Counted from the first letter of the stretch, positions 5,868-15,352 are shown. The stretch is DNA of 64,000 nucleotides from Pseudomonadota bacterium (GCA_018261905.1 JAGTRU010000024.1:1-64000); one strand, 5' to 3'. Numbers and translations: made by a program. Notes: a model not told the origin generated them from the sequence alone.

Positions 5868-8588
5868 ATGCCTCTTTTGTTGTTGGTGGACGGTTCGTCC
5901 TATCTCTATCGCGCTTTTCACGCCTTGCCCGACTTGCGGAACAAGGCCGGAGAACCGACGGGCGCCATCTATGGCGTTTTGAACATGCTACGCCGGCTGG
6001 AAAGCGACTACAAGGCAGACTACAAGGCCGTTGTCTTCGACGCCAAGGGCAAGACCTTCCGCGACGACTGGTACCCGGAATACAAAGCGCACCGGCCGCC
6101 GATGCCGGAAGCCATGATCAGCCAGATCGAACCGCTGCACGCCGCGATCCGCGCTGCCGGCTGGCCGCTGCTGATGGTCGACGGCGTCGAAGCCGATGAC
6201 GTGATCGGCACGCTGGCCACGCAAGCCACGGCCGACGGCCTGGAAACCCTGATTTCGACGGGTGACAAGGACCTGACCCAGTTGGTCAATCCGCAGGTCC
6301 GCTGGTACAACACGATGAGCAACGAATTGCTCGACGCAGCCGGTGTCGAGGCCAAGTTCGGCGTCCCGCCCAGCAAGATCATCGATTACCTGGCCCTGGT
6401 CGGCGACACCGTCGATGGCGTGCCGGGCGTCGCCAAGTGCGGCCCGAAGACGGCGCTCAAATGGCTGGCCGAGTACGGCTCGCTCGACGAAATCGTCGCC
6501 CATGCCGCCGATATCGGCGGCGTCGTCGGCCAGAACCTGCGCGACCACCTGGCCTTCCTGCCGCTCGGCAAGAAACTGGTCACTGTCGCCTGCGATCTCT
6601 CCAACCTGCCGGCACCGACCGCCCTGACCGCCACGCCGCGCGATACGGCAAGCCTGCGCGAACTCTATACGCGCTACCAGTTCCGCACCTGGCTGGGCGA
6701 AATCGACGGCCCGGACGCAGCCGCTGCCGTTCCGGCCCGCGAGGGCCTGGCCGCCACGCCGCTCGCGTCGACGGCCGGCGTCGAGGTCAGCTACGAAACC
6801 GTCTTCTCCTGGCCGCAGTTCGAGGCCTGGCTGGCGAAAATCGAAACCGCCGAGTTGACCGGCCTGGATACCGAAACCACCAGCCTCGACTCCTTCGCGG
6901 CGCGCATCGTCGGCATCTCGCTGTCGGTTAAGGTCGGCGAAGCCTGCTACATCCCGCTCGGCCACACGGCGCCGGGCGTCGCCGACCAGTTGTCGCGCGA
7001 CGAAGTGCTGGCCCGCCTCAAGCCCTGGCTGGAAAGTGCCGGACACAGGAAAGTGCTGCAGAACGCCAAGTACGACCAGCACGTCTTCGCCAACCACGAC
7101 ATCCGCCTGGCCGGCATCGCCCACGACACCATGCTGCAAAGCTACGTGCTCGAATCCGACAAGGGCCACGATCTCGGACAACTCTGCAAGCGCCACCTCG
7201 ACCTCGACACCATCGCCTACGAGGACCTGTGTGGCAAGGGCGCCAAGCAGATCACTTTCGACCAGGTCGATATCGAACGCGCCGCGACCTATGCCGCCGA
7301 AGACGCCGACGTCACCCTGCGCGTGCATCAGGCGCTGTTCCCGCAATTTTCCGGCGAAGCGGGCCTGAGCCGCATTTATGCCGACATAGAGATGCCGGCC
7401 CGCCAGGTCATCTGGCAGATGGAGCGCACCGGCATCCTGATCGACGGCGATACGCTGTCCCGACAGAGTCACGAAATCGGCCAGAAAATCATGGGCCTCG
7501 AAGCACAGGCCTACGAACTGGCCGGCCAGCCCTTCAATCTCTCTTCGCCGAAACAGCTAGCGGACATCCTGTTCGACAAGCTCGGCCTGCCGGTCAAGAA
7601 AAAGACCCCGTCCGGCGGCCCATCCACCGACGAGGAAGTGCTCTCCGAACTGGCCCTCGATTACCCGCTGCCCAAGCTGCTGCTCGAACACCGCAGCCTG
7701 TCCAAGCTCAAGGGCACCTACACCGACAAGCTGCCGCGCATGATCAACCCGCACACCGGCCGCGTGCATACGCATTTCTCGCAGGCCTCGGTCGTCACCG
7801 GGCGCCTGGCCTCGAGCGACCCCAATCTGCAGAACATTCCCGTACGCACCGAGGAAGGCCGCAAGATCCGCACCGCCTTCATCGCGCCGGCCGGCCACAG
7901 CATCGTTTCGGCCGACTATTCGCAGATCGAGCTGCGCATCATGGCCCACCTTTCCGGCGACGAGCGCCTGCTCGACGCCTTCGCCCATGGCGAGGACGTG
8001 CACCGGGCGACGGCCGGCGAGATCTTCGGCGTCACGCCGCTCGAAGTCGGCCCCGATCAGCGGCGCGTCGCCAAGAGCATCAATTTCGGCCTGATCTACG
8101 GCATGAGCGCCTTCGGTCTGGCCCGCCAGCTCGGCCTCGAACGCAGCGCCGCGCAGACCTACATCGACCGCTATTTCACCCGTTACCCCGGCGTCGCCCG
8201 CTACATGGAAGAAGCGCGCGAAACGGCGCGCCAGAAGGGCTACGTCGAAACCGCCTTCGGCCGCCGCCTGTGGTTCCCGGAAATCCGCGCCAGCAACGGT
8301 ACCCGCCGCCAGGCGGCAGAACGCGCCGCGATCAACGCGCCGATGCAGGGCACGGCCGCGGACCTGATCAAGCTTGCGATGATCGCGGTGCAGGACTGGC
8401 TGGAAGCTTCAGGATTAAAATCCCGTCTGGTACTGCAGGTGCATGACGAACTGGTACTCGAAGTACCGGACGACGAGCTGATCGAGATACGCACCCACCT
8501 GCCCCGATTGATGAGCCAGGTCGCCGAACTCATGGTGCCACTGATCGTGGAAATAGGGATTGGGGCGAACTGGGAAGCGGCACATTAG
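5868..8588 (+). CDS. polA: DNA polymerase I
   Basis: A full-length 906-residue Pol I. The 5'-3' exonuclease domain starts at once with PLLLLVDGSSYLYRAFHALP. The 3'-5' proofreading domain is intact, with the first exo acidic pair in LTGLDTETTSLDS near residue 334. The polymerase domain has motif A (SADYSQIELRIMAHL, about residue 682), motif B (RRVAKSINFGLIYGMSAFG) and motif C (QVHDELVLEVP, about residue 857). The ATG at 5868 is chosen because the family begins with the LLLVDG strand; the frame to 5802 is a LOG-gene shadow. No strong ribosome-binding site is seen, and any promoter must lie within the divergent LOG gene. Confidence 0.97.
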   Translation: MPLLLLVDGSSYLYRAFHALPDLRNKAGEPTGAIYGVLNMLRRLESDYKADYKAVVFDAKGKTFRDDWYPEYKAHRPPMPEAMISQIEPLHAAIRAAGWPLLMVDGVEADDVIGTLATQATADGLETLISTGDKDLTQLVNPQVRWYNTMSNELLDAAGVEAKFGVPPSKIIDYLALVGDTVDGVPGVAKCGPKTALKWLAEYGSLDEIVAHAADIGGVVGQNLRDHLAFLPLGKKLVTVACDLSNLPAPTALTATPRDTASLRELYTRYQFRTWLGEIDGPDAAAAVPAREGLAATPLASTAGVEVSYETVFSWPQFEAWLAKIETAELTGLDTETTSLDSFAARIVGISLSVKVGEACYIPLGHTAPGVADQLSRDEVLARLKPWLESAGHRKVLQNAKYDQHVFANHDIRLAGIAHDTMLQSYVLESDKGHDLGQLCKRHLDLDTIAYEDLCGKGAKQITFDQVDIERAATYAAEDADVTLRVHQALFPQFSGEAGLSRIYADIEMPARQVIWQMERTGILIDGDTLSRQSHEIGQKIMGLEAQAYELAGQPFNLSSPKQLADILFDKLGLPVKKKTPSGGPSTDEEVLSELALDYPLPKLLLEHRSLSKLKGTYTDKLPRMINPHTGRVHTHFSQASVVTGRLASSDPNLQNIPVRTEEGRKIRTAFIAPAGHSIVSADYSQIELRIMAHLSGDERLLDAFAHGEDVHRATAGEIFGVTPLEVGPDQRRVAKSINFGLIYGMSAFGLARQLGLERSAAQTYIDRYFTRYPGVARYMEEARETARQKGYVETAFGRRLWFPEIRASNGTRRQAAERAAINAPMQGTAADLIKLAMIAVQDWLEASGLKSRLVLQVHDELVLEVPDDELIEIRTHLPRLMSQVAELMVPLIVEIGIGANWEAAH

Positions 8589-8750
8589 TTGCTCTAAAAC
8601 AATATTGCGCACGCATTGCGTTACCGACGAGCCTCTTGCGAAACGGACACTCCTGAAATGCCGAACCACATCATTTGTCTGGCAAGCGCAATTTGCCATG
8701 TCGAAACATAAAGCCGTTGTCAAAATCTGCGCAAAGCTCGGAGGAGCGCC

Positions 8751-9929
8751 TTGCAGCACACGTCATCACTCACTGAATCGGATGCCAGAATGTCCTGGAA
8801 AATCGCTGTTGTCGTTCCTAAATATGGTTTGGTTGGTGGCGGCGAACGCTTTGCCAGCGAAATAACCGAGCGCCTGGCACGGGACGAACAGCTTGAGATA
8901 CATGTTTTTGCGAATCGTTGGGTCGCCGGTTCAGATCGGATCACCTTTCACAAGGTACCCAAAATCCGTTTCCCGCGTTTTTTAGGCCCCTTGGCTTTTG
9001 CTTGGTATGTGAAATGGAAAATCGGTCGCATGAACTTTGATCTGGTGCATTCCCATCACTGGATATTGCATGCGGATATATTTTCAGCACATGGCGTTCC
9101 TCATGCCGGCTGGGTCAGAGAAGTGCGCAAAAGAATTCCCAGCCTTTATGACCGTGCGGTGATTTTTATTGAGCGTCAAATCATGAAGGGCTGCGACTCC
9201 ACCTACTTTCTTCCTGTTTCCTCCTTAGCTATGGCAGCCTTCAAGCAAGAATACAAGGACTTGCCCGGACATTGGCAAGTAATGCATCCGGGCGTCGAGG
9301 TCTCCAGATTTTCACAACCGGATCGCACGGCATGCCGCAACGACATCCGGAAACGCCATGCGATCGGTGATACCGATATTCTTCTCTTGTTCGTCGGAAT
9401 GAATTTTGAAGTCAAGGGACTGGACACCATCATCGCGGCGCTTGCCAAAGCCCGCAACAGCCAGCCCGGGGTAAATATCCGCCTGCTGGTCGTCGGCAGA
9501 GGGGATGAAGGCAAATACCGGAAATTGGCGGAATCGCTTGGTGTTGGTGATGCAATACGCTTCGCCGGTACCCAGACCGAAGGGTTGGAGCGCTATTACC
9601 GGGCTGCGGACGCCTTCATCATGCTCTCAAGATTTGACACCTTCGGCATGGTGGTACTGGAAGCAATGGCTGCCGGACTGCCCGTCATCGTCAGCCCCAA
9701 CGTGGGGGCGAAAGATCTTGTGCAGGAGGGGAGCAATGGTTTCGTTCTGCCGACTCCGGATGATATCGATACGGCTGCGAACTGTATTGTTCGCCTGACC
9801 GAGGAAAGCGCTCGACAGGCGATGGGGATGGCTGCAGCACAGACGGCAGCACAACATGATTGGGAGAGGCTGGCGGAAAAGATGCGTAAAATATACGATT
9901 TTCAATTTAGCACGAGGGCTGTTTCGTGA
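8751..9929 (+). CDS. GT4-family glycosyltransferase (WaaG-like)
   Basis: A 392-residue GT-B enzyme of the GT4 family, predicted to transfer a sugar from a nucleotide donor during LPS core or O-chain assembly on the cytoplasmic face. The N-terminal acceptor domain has VVVPKYGLVGGGERFASEI, and the C-terminal donor domain has LLLFVGMNFEVKGLDTIIAAL and the EX7E region LSRFDTFGMVVLEAMAAGLP. The start is TTG at 8751, because GGAGGAG at 8740-8746 lies four bases upstream; an ATG at 8790 (MSWKIAVV) has no such site. It opens a cluster with overlapping genes; GTGA at 9926 couples it to the next. Its GC content is already lower than polA's. Confidence 0.87.
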   Translation: MQHTSSLTESDARMSWKIAVVVPKYGLVGGGERFASEITERLARDEQLEIHVFANRWVAGSDRITFHKVPKIRFPRFLGPLAFAWYVKWKIGRMNFDLVHSHHWILHADIFSAHGVPHAGWVREVRKRIPSLYDRAVIFIERQIMKGCDSTYFLPVSSLAMAAFKQEYKDLPGHWQVMHPGVEVSRFSQPDRTACRNDIRKRHAIGDTDILLLFVGMNFEVKGLDTIIAALAKARNSQPGVNIRLLVVGRGDEGKYRKLAESLGVGDAIRFAGTQTEGLERYYRAADAFIMLSRFDTFGMVVLEAMAAGLPVIVSPNVGAKDLVQEGSNGFVLPTPDDIDTAANCIVRLTEESARQAMGMAAAQTAAQHDWERLAEKMRKIYDFQFSTRAVS

Positions 9930-10672
9930 ATCCGCCAAAGATTTCTGTCATTCTCACTGCGTGGCAACGCCCTCAGAACCTTGAAGAGCAGGTTGAACGC
10001 GTTCTTAACCAGACTGTTCCGCCCCACGAAGTTGTACTCTGGTACAACCAGCCACCCAAAGTCATGGGACTGCTTCAAAGGAAACAACTCCTCCAATTTA
10101 AAAACGCAGACAAAGTTAAAAAAATAGTCTGCGACTACAATTTCGGCATCATTCCCCGCTTTACCTTGGCCTCGGCCATGGAAGGCGAATATGTCTGCAT
10201 CTTCGATGACGACACCATGCCGGGAGAGAAATGGTTTGAAAACTGCCTGCAGTACGTAGACCGCGAAAAAGCCATGTGCGGGACAATCGGCTTGCGCTTC
10301 CTTTCAAAAACAGAGCCGAAGACAGAGGCTCCGCGCATGGGATGGGATGGGCAAAACGAAAACGTCGAGTTCGTTGATCTTGTCGGGCATAGCTGGTTCT
10401 TCCGGCGGGAATGGGCGCGCTACTTCTGGGACAAAGAACCCCTGATCAGAACATTTGGCGAAGACATTCATTTTTGCTCGATGCTGCAACAACACGGCAT
10501 ACGTATCGCCTGCCCTCCCCATCCCAAGGATGACAAATCACTTTGGGGCTCTGTGAAGGGCGAACTGGGCAAAGACAAGGTGGCCATTAGCACCAGCCAG
10601 GACCGATCAAAAGACTATGGTGATGTCTTGCGCTATGAAATCGAGAACGGCTGGAAGCCGGTCTTATTATGA
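9926..10672 (+). CDS. GT2-family glycosyltransferase
   Basis: A 248-residue GT-A fold transferase. The start KISVILTAWQRPQNLEEQVE and the metal/nucleotide-binding FDDDTMPGEKWFENCL (a DxD-type motif) define it, with GHSWFFRREWARYFW and TFGEDIHFCSML as the acceptor-side region containing an ED acid pair. GTG start at 9926 overlaps the previous stop; the stop overlaps wecB as ATGA. The donor sugar cannot be told from sequence. It probably acts with the flanking GT4 and WecB in making one cell-surface glycan repeat. Confidence 0.86.
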   Translation: MNPPKISVILTAWQRPQNLEEQVERVLNQTVPPHEVVLWYNQPPKVMGLLQRKQLLQFKNADKVKKIVCDYNFGIIPRFTLASAMEGEYVCIFDDDTMPGEKWFENCLQYVDREKAMCGTIGLRFLSKTEPKTEAPRMGWDGQNENVEFVDLVGHSWFFRREWARYFWDKEPLIRTFGEDIHFCSMLQQHGIRIACPPHPKDDKSLWGSVKGELGKDKVAISTSQDRSKDYGDVLRYEIENGWKPVLL

Positions 10673-11715
10673 TACTTGTGGCCTACGGGACCCGCCCCGA
10701 AATCATCAAATTATTCCCCGTCGTTCGCGAACTAGAAAGAACCGGAACACCGTTTAAAACCCTTTTTACCGGCCAGCAAACAGATCTGTATGCGGACGTA
10801 AAGGACCTGGTACCCGCGCCCGATTATTCGTTCGCCCAACACTTTTCCGGAGCGGACAAACACAATACCCTGGCAAAAAGCTTTATCAAGATTTGCTCGG
10901 CGGCCGAAGAGCTTTTTGCTGCCCACAAATTCACTACCGTCATCGTTCAGGGTGACACAACAACTGCCTGGGCGCTTGCTCAAATAGGCTTCTACAACAA
11001 GATTCGCGTCGCACATGTGGAAGCCGGTCTTCGCACCTTTGATCTTGAGAATCCTTTTCCGGAAGAAGCCAACCGGGTATTGATCGGGCAATTGGCCAGC
11101 ATTAATTTTGCGCCGACCAAGGGATCACAGCAGAACCTGAAACGTTCGGGGGCGCAGAATATCCACATGGTCGGCAACACCGTGGTGGATGCAGTAGAAA
11201 TCATTCGAAAAGAATACCAGCTGGCCTCACCAGAGACGCCAAGCACGGTTCTGGTAACGCTTCATCGGCGTGAAAACCATGAAATCATGGATCAGCTATT
11301 CGATGAATTGAATCGTGTAGCCAACGCATATCCTGCACTCAACTTTGTCCTGCCCATCCATCCGAACCCGAATGTTCAGAAACATCGCAACCGGTTTACG
11401 GCACCGAACATGAATGTCGTTGCCCCTGTTGGCTACATTGACATGCTGCGCTTGATCGCATCGTCGGCATTCCTGATCACCGATAGTGGCGGCCTGCAGG
11501 AAGAAGCCTCATGTTTCAACAAGAAAGTGTTGATTGTCAGGGAAACAACCGAACGACCGGAAATTATCGATGCAGGCCTGGGCCGGCTGGTGGGGAAGGA
11601 AATTTATGCAAACATTGCCTGGGTACTGGAACAACCTGCAGCGCTTGCCGCATCACCGTTCGGTGACGGAAAATCCGCAGTGAGCATAGTCAAGATCATT
11701 TCCGAAACAAAGTAG
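10669..11715 (+). CDS. wecB: UDP-N-acetylglucosamine 2-epimerase (non-hydrolysing)
   Basis: A 348-residue epimerase converting UDP-GlcNAc to UDP-ManNAc. It has VAYGTRPEIIKLFPVVREL at the N-terminus, the family HVEAGLRTFDLENPFPEEAN block with catalytic Glu residues, LVTLHRRENHE, LPIHPNPNVQ and LITDSGGLQEEASCFNKK. It is slightly shorter than the 370-380 residues usual for the family. It overlaps the preceding GT2 by four bases. No UDP-ManNAc dehydrogenase (WecC) is seen in the window, so either ManNAc itself is used or WecC is encoded elsewhere. Confidence 0.92.
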   Translation: MILVAYGTRPEIIKLFPVVRELERTGTPFKTLFTGQQTDLYADVKDLVPAPDYSFAQHFSGADKHNTLAKSFIKICSAAEELFAAHKFTTVIVQGDTTTAWALAQIGFYNKIRVAHVEAGLRTFDLENPFPEEANRVLIGQLASINFAPTKGSQQNLKRSGAQNIHMVGNTVVDAVEIIRKEYQLASPETPSTVLVTLHRRENHEIMDQLFDELNRVANAYPALNFVLPIHPNPNVQKHRNRFTAPNMNVVAPVGYIDMLRLIASSAFLITDSGGLQEEASCFNKKVLIVRETTERPEIIDAGLGRLVGKEIYANIAWVLEQPAALAASPFGDGKSAVSIVKIISETK

Positions 11716-11762
11716 CAAAGCTATATTTCTGCTCCATTTCACAGCAAAAAACGGAACCCTTC

Positions 11763-12647
11763 ATGATCAAGATCATTTCCGGATATAGCCACGCAGCGGG
11801 TTCTACTTTGGCATTGGTGAATCTATGCAACGAGTTCAACACTCGGGGGCATGCCTGTACCTTCTATGGTCCAGACAACTGGCATATGGATAAATGCCGG
11901 TCCGGCCATCTCGATGATTTCAGCGCCAACCCCAACGATATTGTCATCGTCAACGATATGCCGTTGTTATCCACCGGGGATCTGTCAAGACTCAAAGAAC
12001 TGGTTAGCGAAAATGGGCAACGCCGCATTCTTAAAACACTAGGCAAGTTGGCAAGTAAATACTTGCCCACGAAAGCGCCAACCGACTATCGGCTGATTCT
12101 GACCCGGTTGAGTGACGACGCCCTGCCCATATCGAACACACGTCTTTCATTGTTCCAGAATATTCATTATTCGAGCGGTGATTTCGGAAACCACTCCAAA
12201 GTCGGATGCAAAAAATTCGTCGCCCAAAGTTTCTGTAACGATCTGAAAGCAAGCATAGCAAAGCCGGAAAAAACCGCGGGAATCATCGGTAGCATCAAGA
12301 GGCGGAACAATATCGAGAAATCCATCGAGCAGGCTTTAATGGATGGAATGGAAACGATATATATTTTCGGCTACATGAAAGACCCGATATATTTTTACGA
12401 AAAGATAACACCGCTCACCATAAAATATCGCGGGCAGATCAAATATGCCGGGTTCGCAGACAACAAACAAAAAATGTATGACACGGTATCTGATGTATAT
12501 TCTTCAGCCAATAAACCCTGGAGTTTGGTAAGCCGTGAATGCGCCATGACCAATACCGGATATCATGCACCCAAATCAAGTAGCGCAGATCACTTGATGG
12601 CAAACGAGCAGATTTTCCAAATATGGAAAGCCGAATTGGCGCTCTAA
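11763..12647 (+). CDS. Unrecognised protein in polysaccharide cluster, glycosyltransferase-like
   Basis: A 294-residue soluble protein that I do not recognise as a named family. Its opening, KIISGYSHAAGSTLALVNL and then EFNTRGHACTFYGPDNW, looks like the first Rossmann half of a GT-B glycosyltransferase (glycine-rich loop, then a strand ending in YG). The second half has TIYIFGYMKDPIYFYEKI and YRGQIKYAGFADNKQKMYD, again like the donor half of a GT-B fold, and it ends in DHLMANEQIFQIW. No EX7E motif is obvious. It is AT-rich compared with flanking chromosomal genes and lies between wecB and a GT-D-type gene, so a role in the same glycan is an inference. Confidence 0.55.
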   Translation: MIKIISGYSHAAGSTLALVNLCNEFNTRGHACTFYGPDNWHMDKCRSGHLDDFSANPNDIVIVNDMPLLSTGDLSRLKELVSENGQRRILKTLGKLASKYLPTKAPTDYRLILTRLSDDALPISNTRLSLFQNIHYSSGDFGNHSKVGCKKFVAQSFCNDLKASIAKPEKTAGIIGSIKRRNNIEKSIEQALMDGMETIYIFGYMKDPIYFYEKITPLTIKYRGQIKYAGFADNKQKMYDTVSDVYSSANKPWSLVSRECAMTNTGYHAPKSSSADHLMANEQIFQIWKAELAL

Positions 12648-12665
12648 TTGATAAACGGATAAAGC

Positions 12666-13439
12666 ATGAAATCTTTTGTTGGCGACTTCTATAAACTTCT
12701 CGATCTGCTCAAGGCCGGGAAACCTTTCGCATTCAATAGGTTTTCAGATGGAGAACTCTACATCCTGCAGGGAAAAGAACTTATTCTTGATGCAAAGCAG
12801 GTAAAGGTTGGAGCAAAGGTAACGGACGGAATTTACAAACCGGAAGACCACAAGCGGTTTCATCCGGAAGAACACGCCTATTACAGAGACCGCTTGATTG
12901 ATGCTTTCAAGTTTCAAAAAGAAAATTATTTCAACGGATTGAGTTGCCGCTGCTGTGTTGGCGATGAGCACTTCCAATGGCAACTGGACTTTCACGGATC
13001 GGATGACCCAAATTTCACCTGGGCTAATTTGCTGGTCAACGGCAACTATCCCCGATTTATCCGAGAAATGTACCCGATCTTCAACAACTACAAGACCATT
13101 TTCGTCTGCAACGAAAATGCAGACCTGTCTTCCTTGCCATTTCTCGTCAAGGATTTCAGGGTTGGCTACAACGCCATGATCAATGATTACGGCCTGATCC
13201 AAACCATGAAAAACTGGATTGATGAGAATGCCATAACGGGGCACTTGTTTCTGTTCTCGGCTTCGTCATTCAGCAAGATAGCTATCCATCAGCTTTATGA
13301 GCATTGTGACAAGAATACCTATATTGATGTCGGGACCACTCTCAACCCGTTCATGAATATGCGCCTGGACAGGACCTATCTAAAATCCTTCTGGCTCGGA
13401 GCAAAAGGATCGGACCTGAACAAAACGTGCATATGGTAA
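12666..13439 (+). CDS. GT-D fold (DUF1792-like) glycosyltransferase
   Basis: A 257-residue protein carrying FAFNRFSDGELYILQG near residue 22. The R-F-x-D-G-E block is the donor-binding motif (DxE) of the GT-D/DUF1792 fold first seen in streptococcal serine-rich-repeat glycosylation enzymes. The C-terminal half has GHLFLFSASSFSKIAIHQLY and then KNTYIDVGTTLNPFM, matching the second Rossmann segment and the IDxG strand of that fold, and it ends KTCIW as relatives do. It follows the unrecognised gene by 18 bp. Donor and acceptor are unknown. After its stop, about 60 bases remain open in the +1 frame up to a TGA at 13504, a possible remnant. Confidence 0.72.
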   Translation: MKSFVGDFYKLLDLLKAGKPFAFNRFSDGELYILQGKELILDAKQVKVGAKVTDGIYKPEDHKRFHPEEHAYYRDRLIDAFKFQKENYFNGLSCRCCVGDEHFQWQLDFHGSDDPNFTWANLLVNGNYPRFIREMYPIFNNYKTIFVCNENADLSSLPFLVKDFRVGYNAMINDYGLIQTMKNWIDENAITGHLFLFSASSFSKIAIHQLYEHCDKNTYIDVGTTLNPFMNMRLDRTYLKSFWLGAKGSDLNKTCIW

Positions 13440-13509
13440 TCGTAAAATTGACTGGTTTGATATCGAAACCACGAATGACGGAAACGAGTACAGGCTACCT
13501 GACTGAAAA

Positions 13510-14415
13510 ATGATCATAATAAACCTTATGGGCGGCCTGGGTAACCAGCTATTTCAATATGCTGCAGCAAAAAGACTGTCAATAATTAACAAAACAGAAT
13601 TAAAAATTGACGAATCAAATTTCAGGAAACTCACGTCAAACAGTGAGCACTCTTTTCAACTAACCTGTTTCAATATCTCAGCCCGACAGGCGACCACGAG
13701 TGAAATCTCGAGGACAATCAGGCCGACAAACTATCTCGCACGCGCTATCGGTACCGTGTTCGGTGCGTCACCGCTCAAGTCGCAATCGAAAACGATATTT
13801 AGGGAGCCAGAAGGATCAAAATTCAAGCCCGCCTTCCTTGAGCAGACAGGGGACAAATACCTTATTGGCTACTATAACTCCTATAAATATTTCGAGCCAA
13901 TCAGAAATGTGCTAATTGATGAATACCAGCCAAGGGAAAAAATTTCGCTCCAAGGGCAGGAGTTGCTGAGGCTAATTGAATCCACAAATTCAATCAGCCT
14001 GCATATCAGAAGGGGCGATTATATTAATAACCCAGACGTCTACAAGTCTATCGAGGGCATTATTACAGATCGTTTCTACTCGAATGCGGTCGAATTCATC
14101 GCTTCAAAATTAGAAGCGCCGCACTTCTTCATTTTCTCCAATGACATGGCATGGGTTAGGCAACATTTCCGGATTCCTCACCAAACCACATTCGTTGATT
14201 TCAATACAGCCCAGCGCGGATTCGAAGATCTATGGTTGATGAGCAGGTGCAAACATAATATAACTGCCGGCGGAAGCACCTTTAGCTGGTGGGCCGCATA
14301 TTTGAATACAAATGCAAATAAAATTATTGTAAGAACCGAACGAGTCAGCAACGACGCAAAATATAATCATCCAGAAGACTATTTCCCACCAGGATGGGCG
14401 GTTGTAACATCTTGA
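13510..14415 (+). CDS. Alpha-1,2-fucosyltransferase-like GT11 protein
   Basis: A 301-residue GT11 enzyme, predicted to transfer fucose (or a related 6-deoxyhexose) from its GDP form in alpha-1,2 linkage. The N-terminal LMGGLGNQLFQYAAAKRL and the SLHIRRGDYINNP peptide (HxRRGDY, GDP-binding) are the hallmark motifs; the third, NITAGGSTFSWWAAYLN, is also present. AT-rich codon use, unlike polA, points to transfer with the rest of the cluster. No GDP-fucose synthesis genes (gmd, fcl) lie in the window. The ATG at 13510 follows a 70-base gap. Confidence 0.9.
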   Translation: MIIINLMGGLGNQLFQYAAAKRLSIINKTELKIDESNFRKLTSNSEHSFQLTCFNISARQATTSEISRTIRPTNYLARAIGTVFGASPLKSQSKTIFREPEGSKFKPAFLEQTGDKYLIGYYNSYKYFEPIRNVLIDEYQPREKISLQGQELLRLIESTNSISLHIRRGDYINNPDVYKSIEGIITDRFYSNAVEFIASKLEAPHFFIFSNDMAWVRQHFRIPHQTTFVDFNTAQRGFEDLWLMSRCKHNITAGGSTFSWWAAYLNTNANKIIVRTERVSNDAKYNHPEDYFPPGWAVVTS

Positions 14416-14513
14416 CATTGGTTGAGCTTTTGCTTCCAAACAGAAAACAACATACGTAACGATTTTAGATTTAATATACACTTCACAGCTTATTTATATA
14501 CAAGGTGAAAATA

Positions 14514-15254
14514 ATGAAAAACCCGTTCCAGCGAAACAAAAGAAGATTTTATGCCCTTGAAAACAGAATAATATTCATGGAGGCTGCCCTTGAAACATAC
14601 TTTGACAGCCCCACATATATTGATTCTGATGCCGTTGGATTTAATGGTCAAAAAATACGCAAAGCAATTTTTAATGAGCTCTGCGATACATTTTCATTTC
14701 AATCGATTATTGAAACAGGCACATATACCGGAAACACATCGGGCTATATGGCAACGCAGACGGGCCTACCGCTCTCAACATGTGAGTCAAACCGAGTTTT
14801 AGTTGCACTAGCAAAAAATAGGTTATCCGGCATTCCAGGGGTCAAGTGTTATGCAATGGACTCCCGAGATTTTTTGAATACTTTAACGCATTTGGATGTC
14901 AGTAGTGAAAGGGTATTTATTTATCTAGATGCTCACTGCCACGACGACCTGCCCCTAAAACAAGAAATAGAAATCATCTGCAAAACCTGGAAAGAATTTG
15001 CAATCATGATCGACGACTTTCAGGTCCCAGGCGACAAAGGCTACGGTTACGATAGCTATGCGGGAAATCAAGCGTTATCGATAAACAATTTTTTGCCGGT
15101 ATTTTTACAAAACGGTTTGGCTCCTTTTTTTCCGGCATTGCCCTCCAGCAAAGAAACCGGTGCCAAGCGGGGAAGCGTAATCCTGACCAGGAATGGCAAT
15201 TTCGCTGATCAGGTTGTCAACAAATGCGGGTCCCTTAAAAAGTATGAATCCTGA
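14514..15254 (+). CDS. Class I SAM-methyltransferase-like protein
   Basis: A 246-residue protein with a Rossmann-type opening, SIIETGTYTGNTSGYMA, where the ETGTYTG block resembles motif I of class I methyltransferases, followed by STCESNRVLVALAKNRL (acidic residue after strand 2, ribose binding) and YLDAHCHDDLPL and IMIDDFQVPGDKGYGYD. The latter acid-rich motifs resemble metal-dependent sugar or macrocin-type O-methyltransferases, which is an inference. ATG at 14514 is preferred over GTG at 14505 because AAGGTG lies about six bases before it. AT-rich; it stands alone with about 98 bp gaps on both sides. Confidence 0.6.
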   Translation: MKNPFQRNKRRFYALENRIIFMEAALETYFDSPTYIDSDAVGFNGQKIRKAIFNELCDTFSFQSIIETGTYTGNTSGYMATQTGLPLSTCESNRVLVALAKNRLSGIPGVKCYAMDSRDFLNTLTHLDVSSERVFIYLDAHCHDDLPLKQEIEIICKTWKEFAIMIDDFQVPGDKGYGYDSYAGNQALSINNFLPVFLQNGLAPFFPALPSSKETGAKRGSVILTRNGNFADQVVNKCGSLKKYES

Positions 15255-15352
15255 AATAGCTGTTTCCCTCCCGGCTTCAGCTTACAGATAAGGTTTTCAG
15301 GTCTATTATTCCCGCACTAAACAAATAATATTTAATACACAACAAGGGTTCC

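Noticed and set aside
5988-7472. A 494-residue minus-strand frame within polA
   Set aside because: Antisense to a canonical Pol I with every motif conserved; no homologous content is seen.
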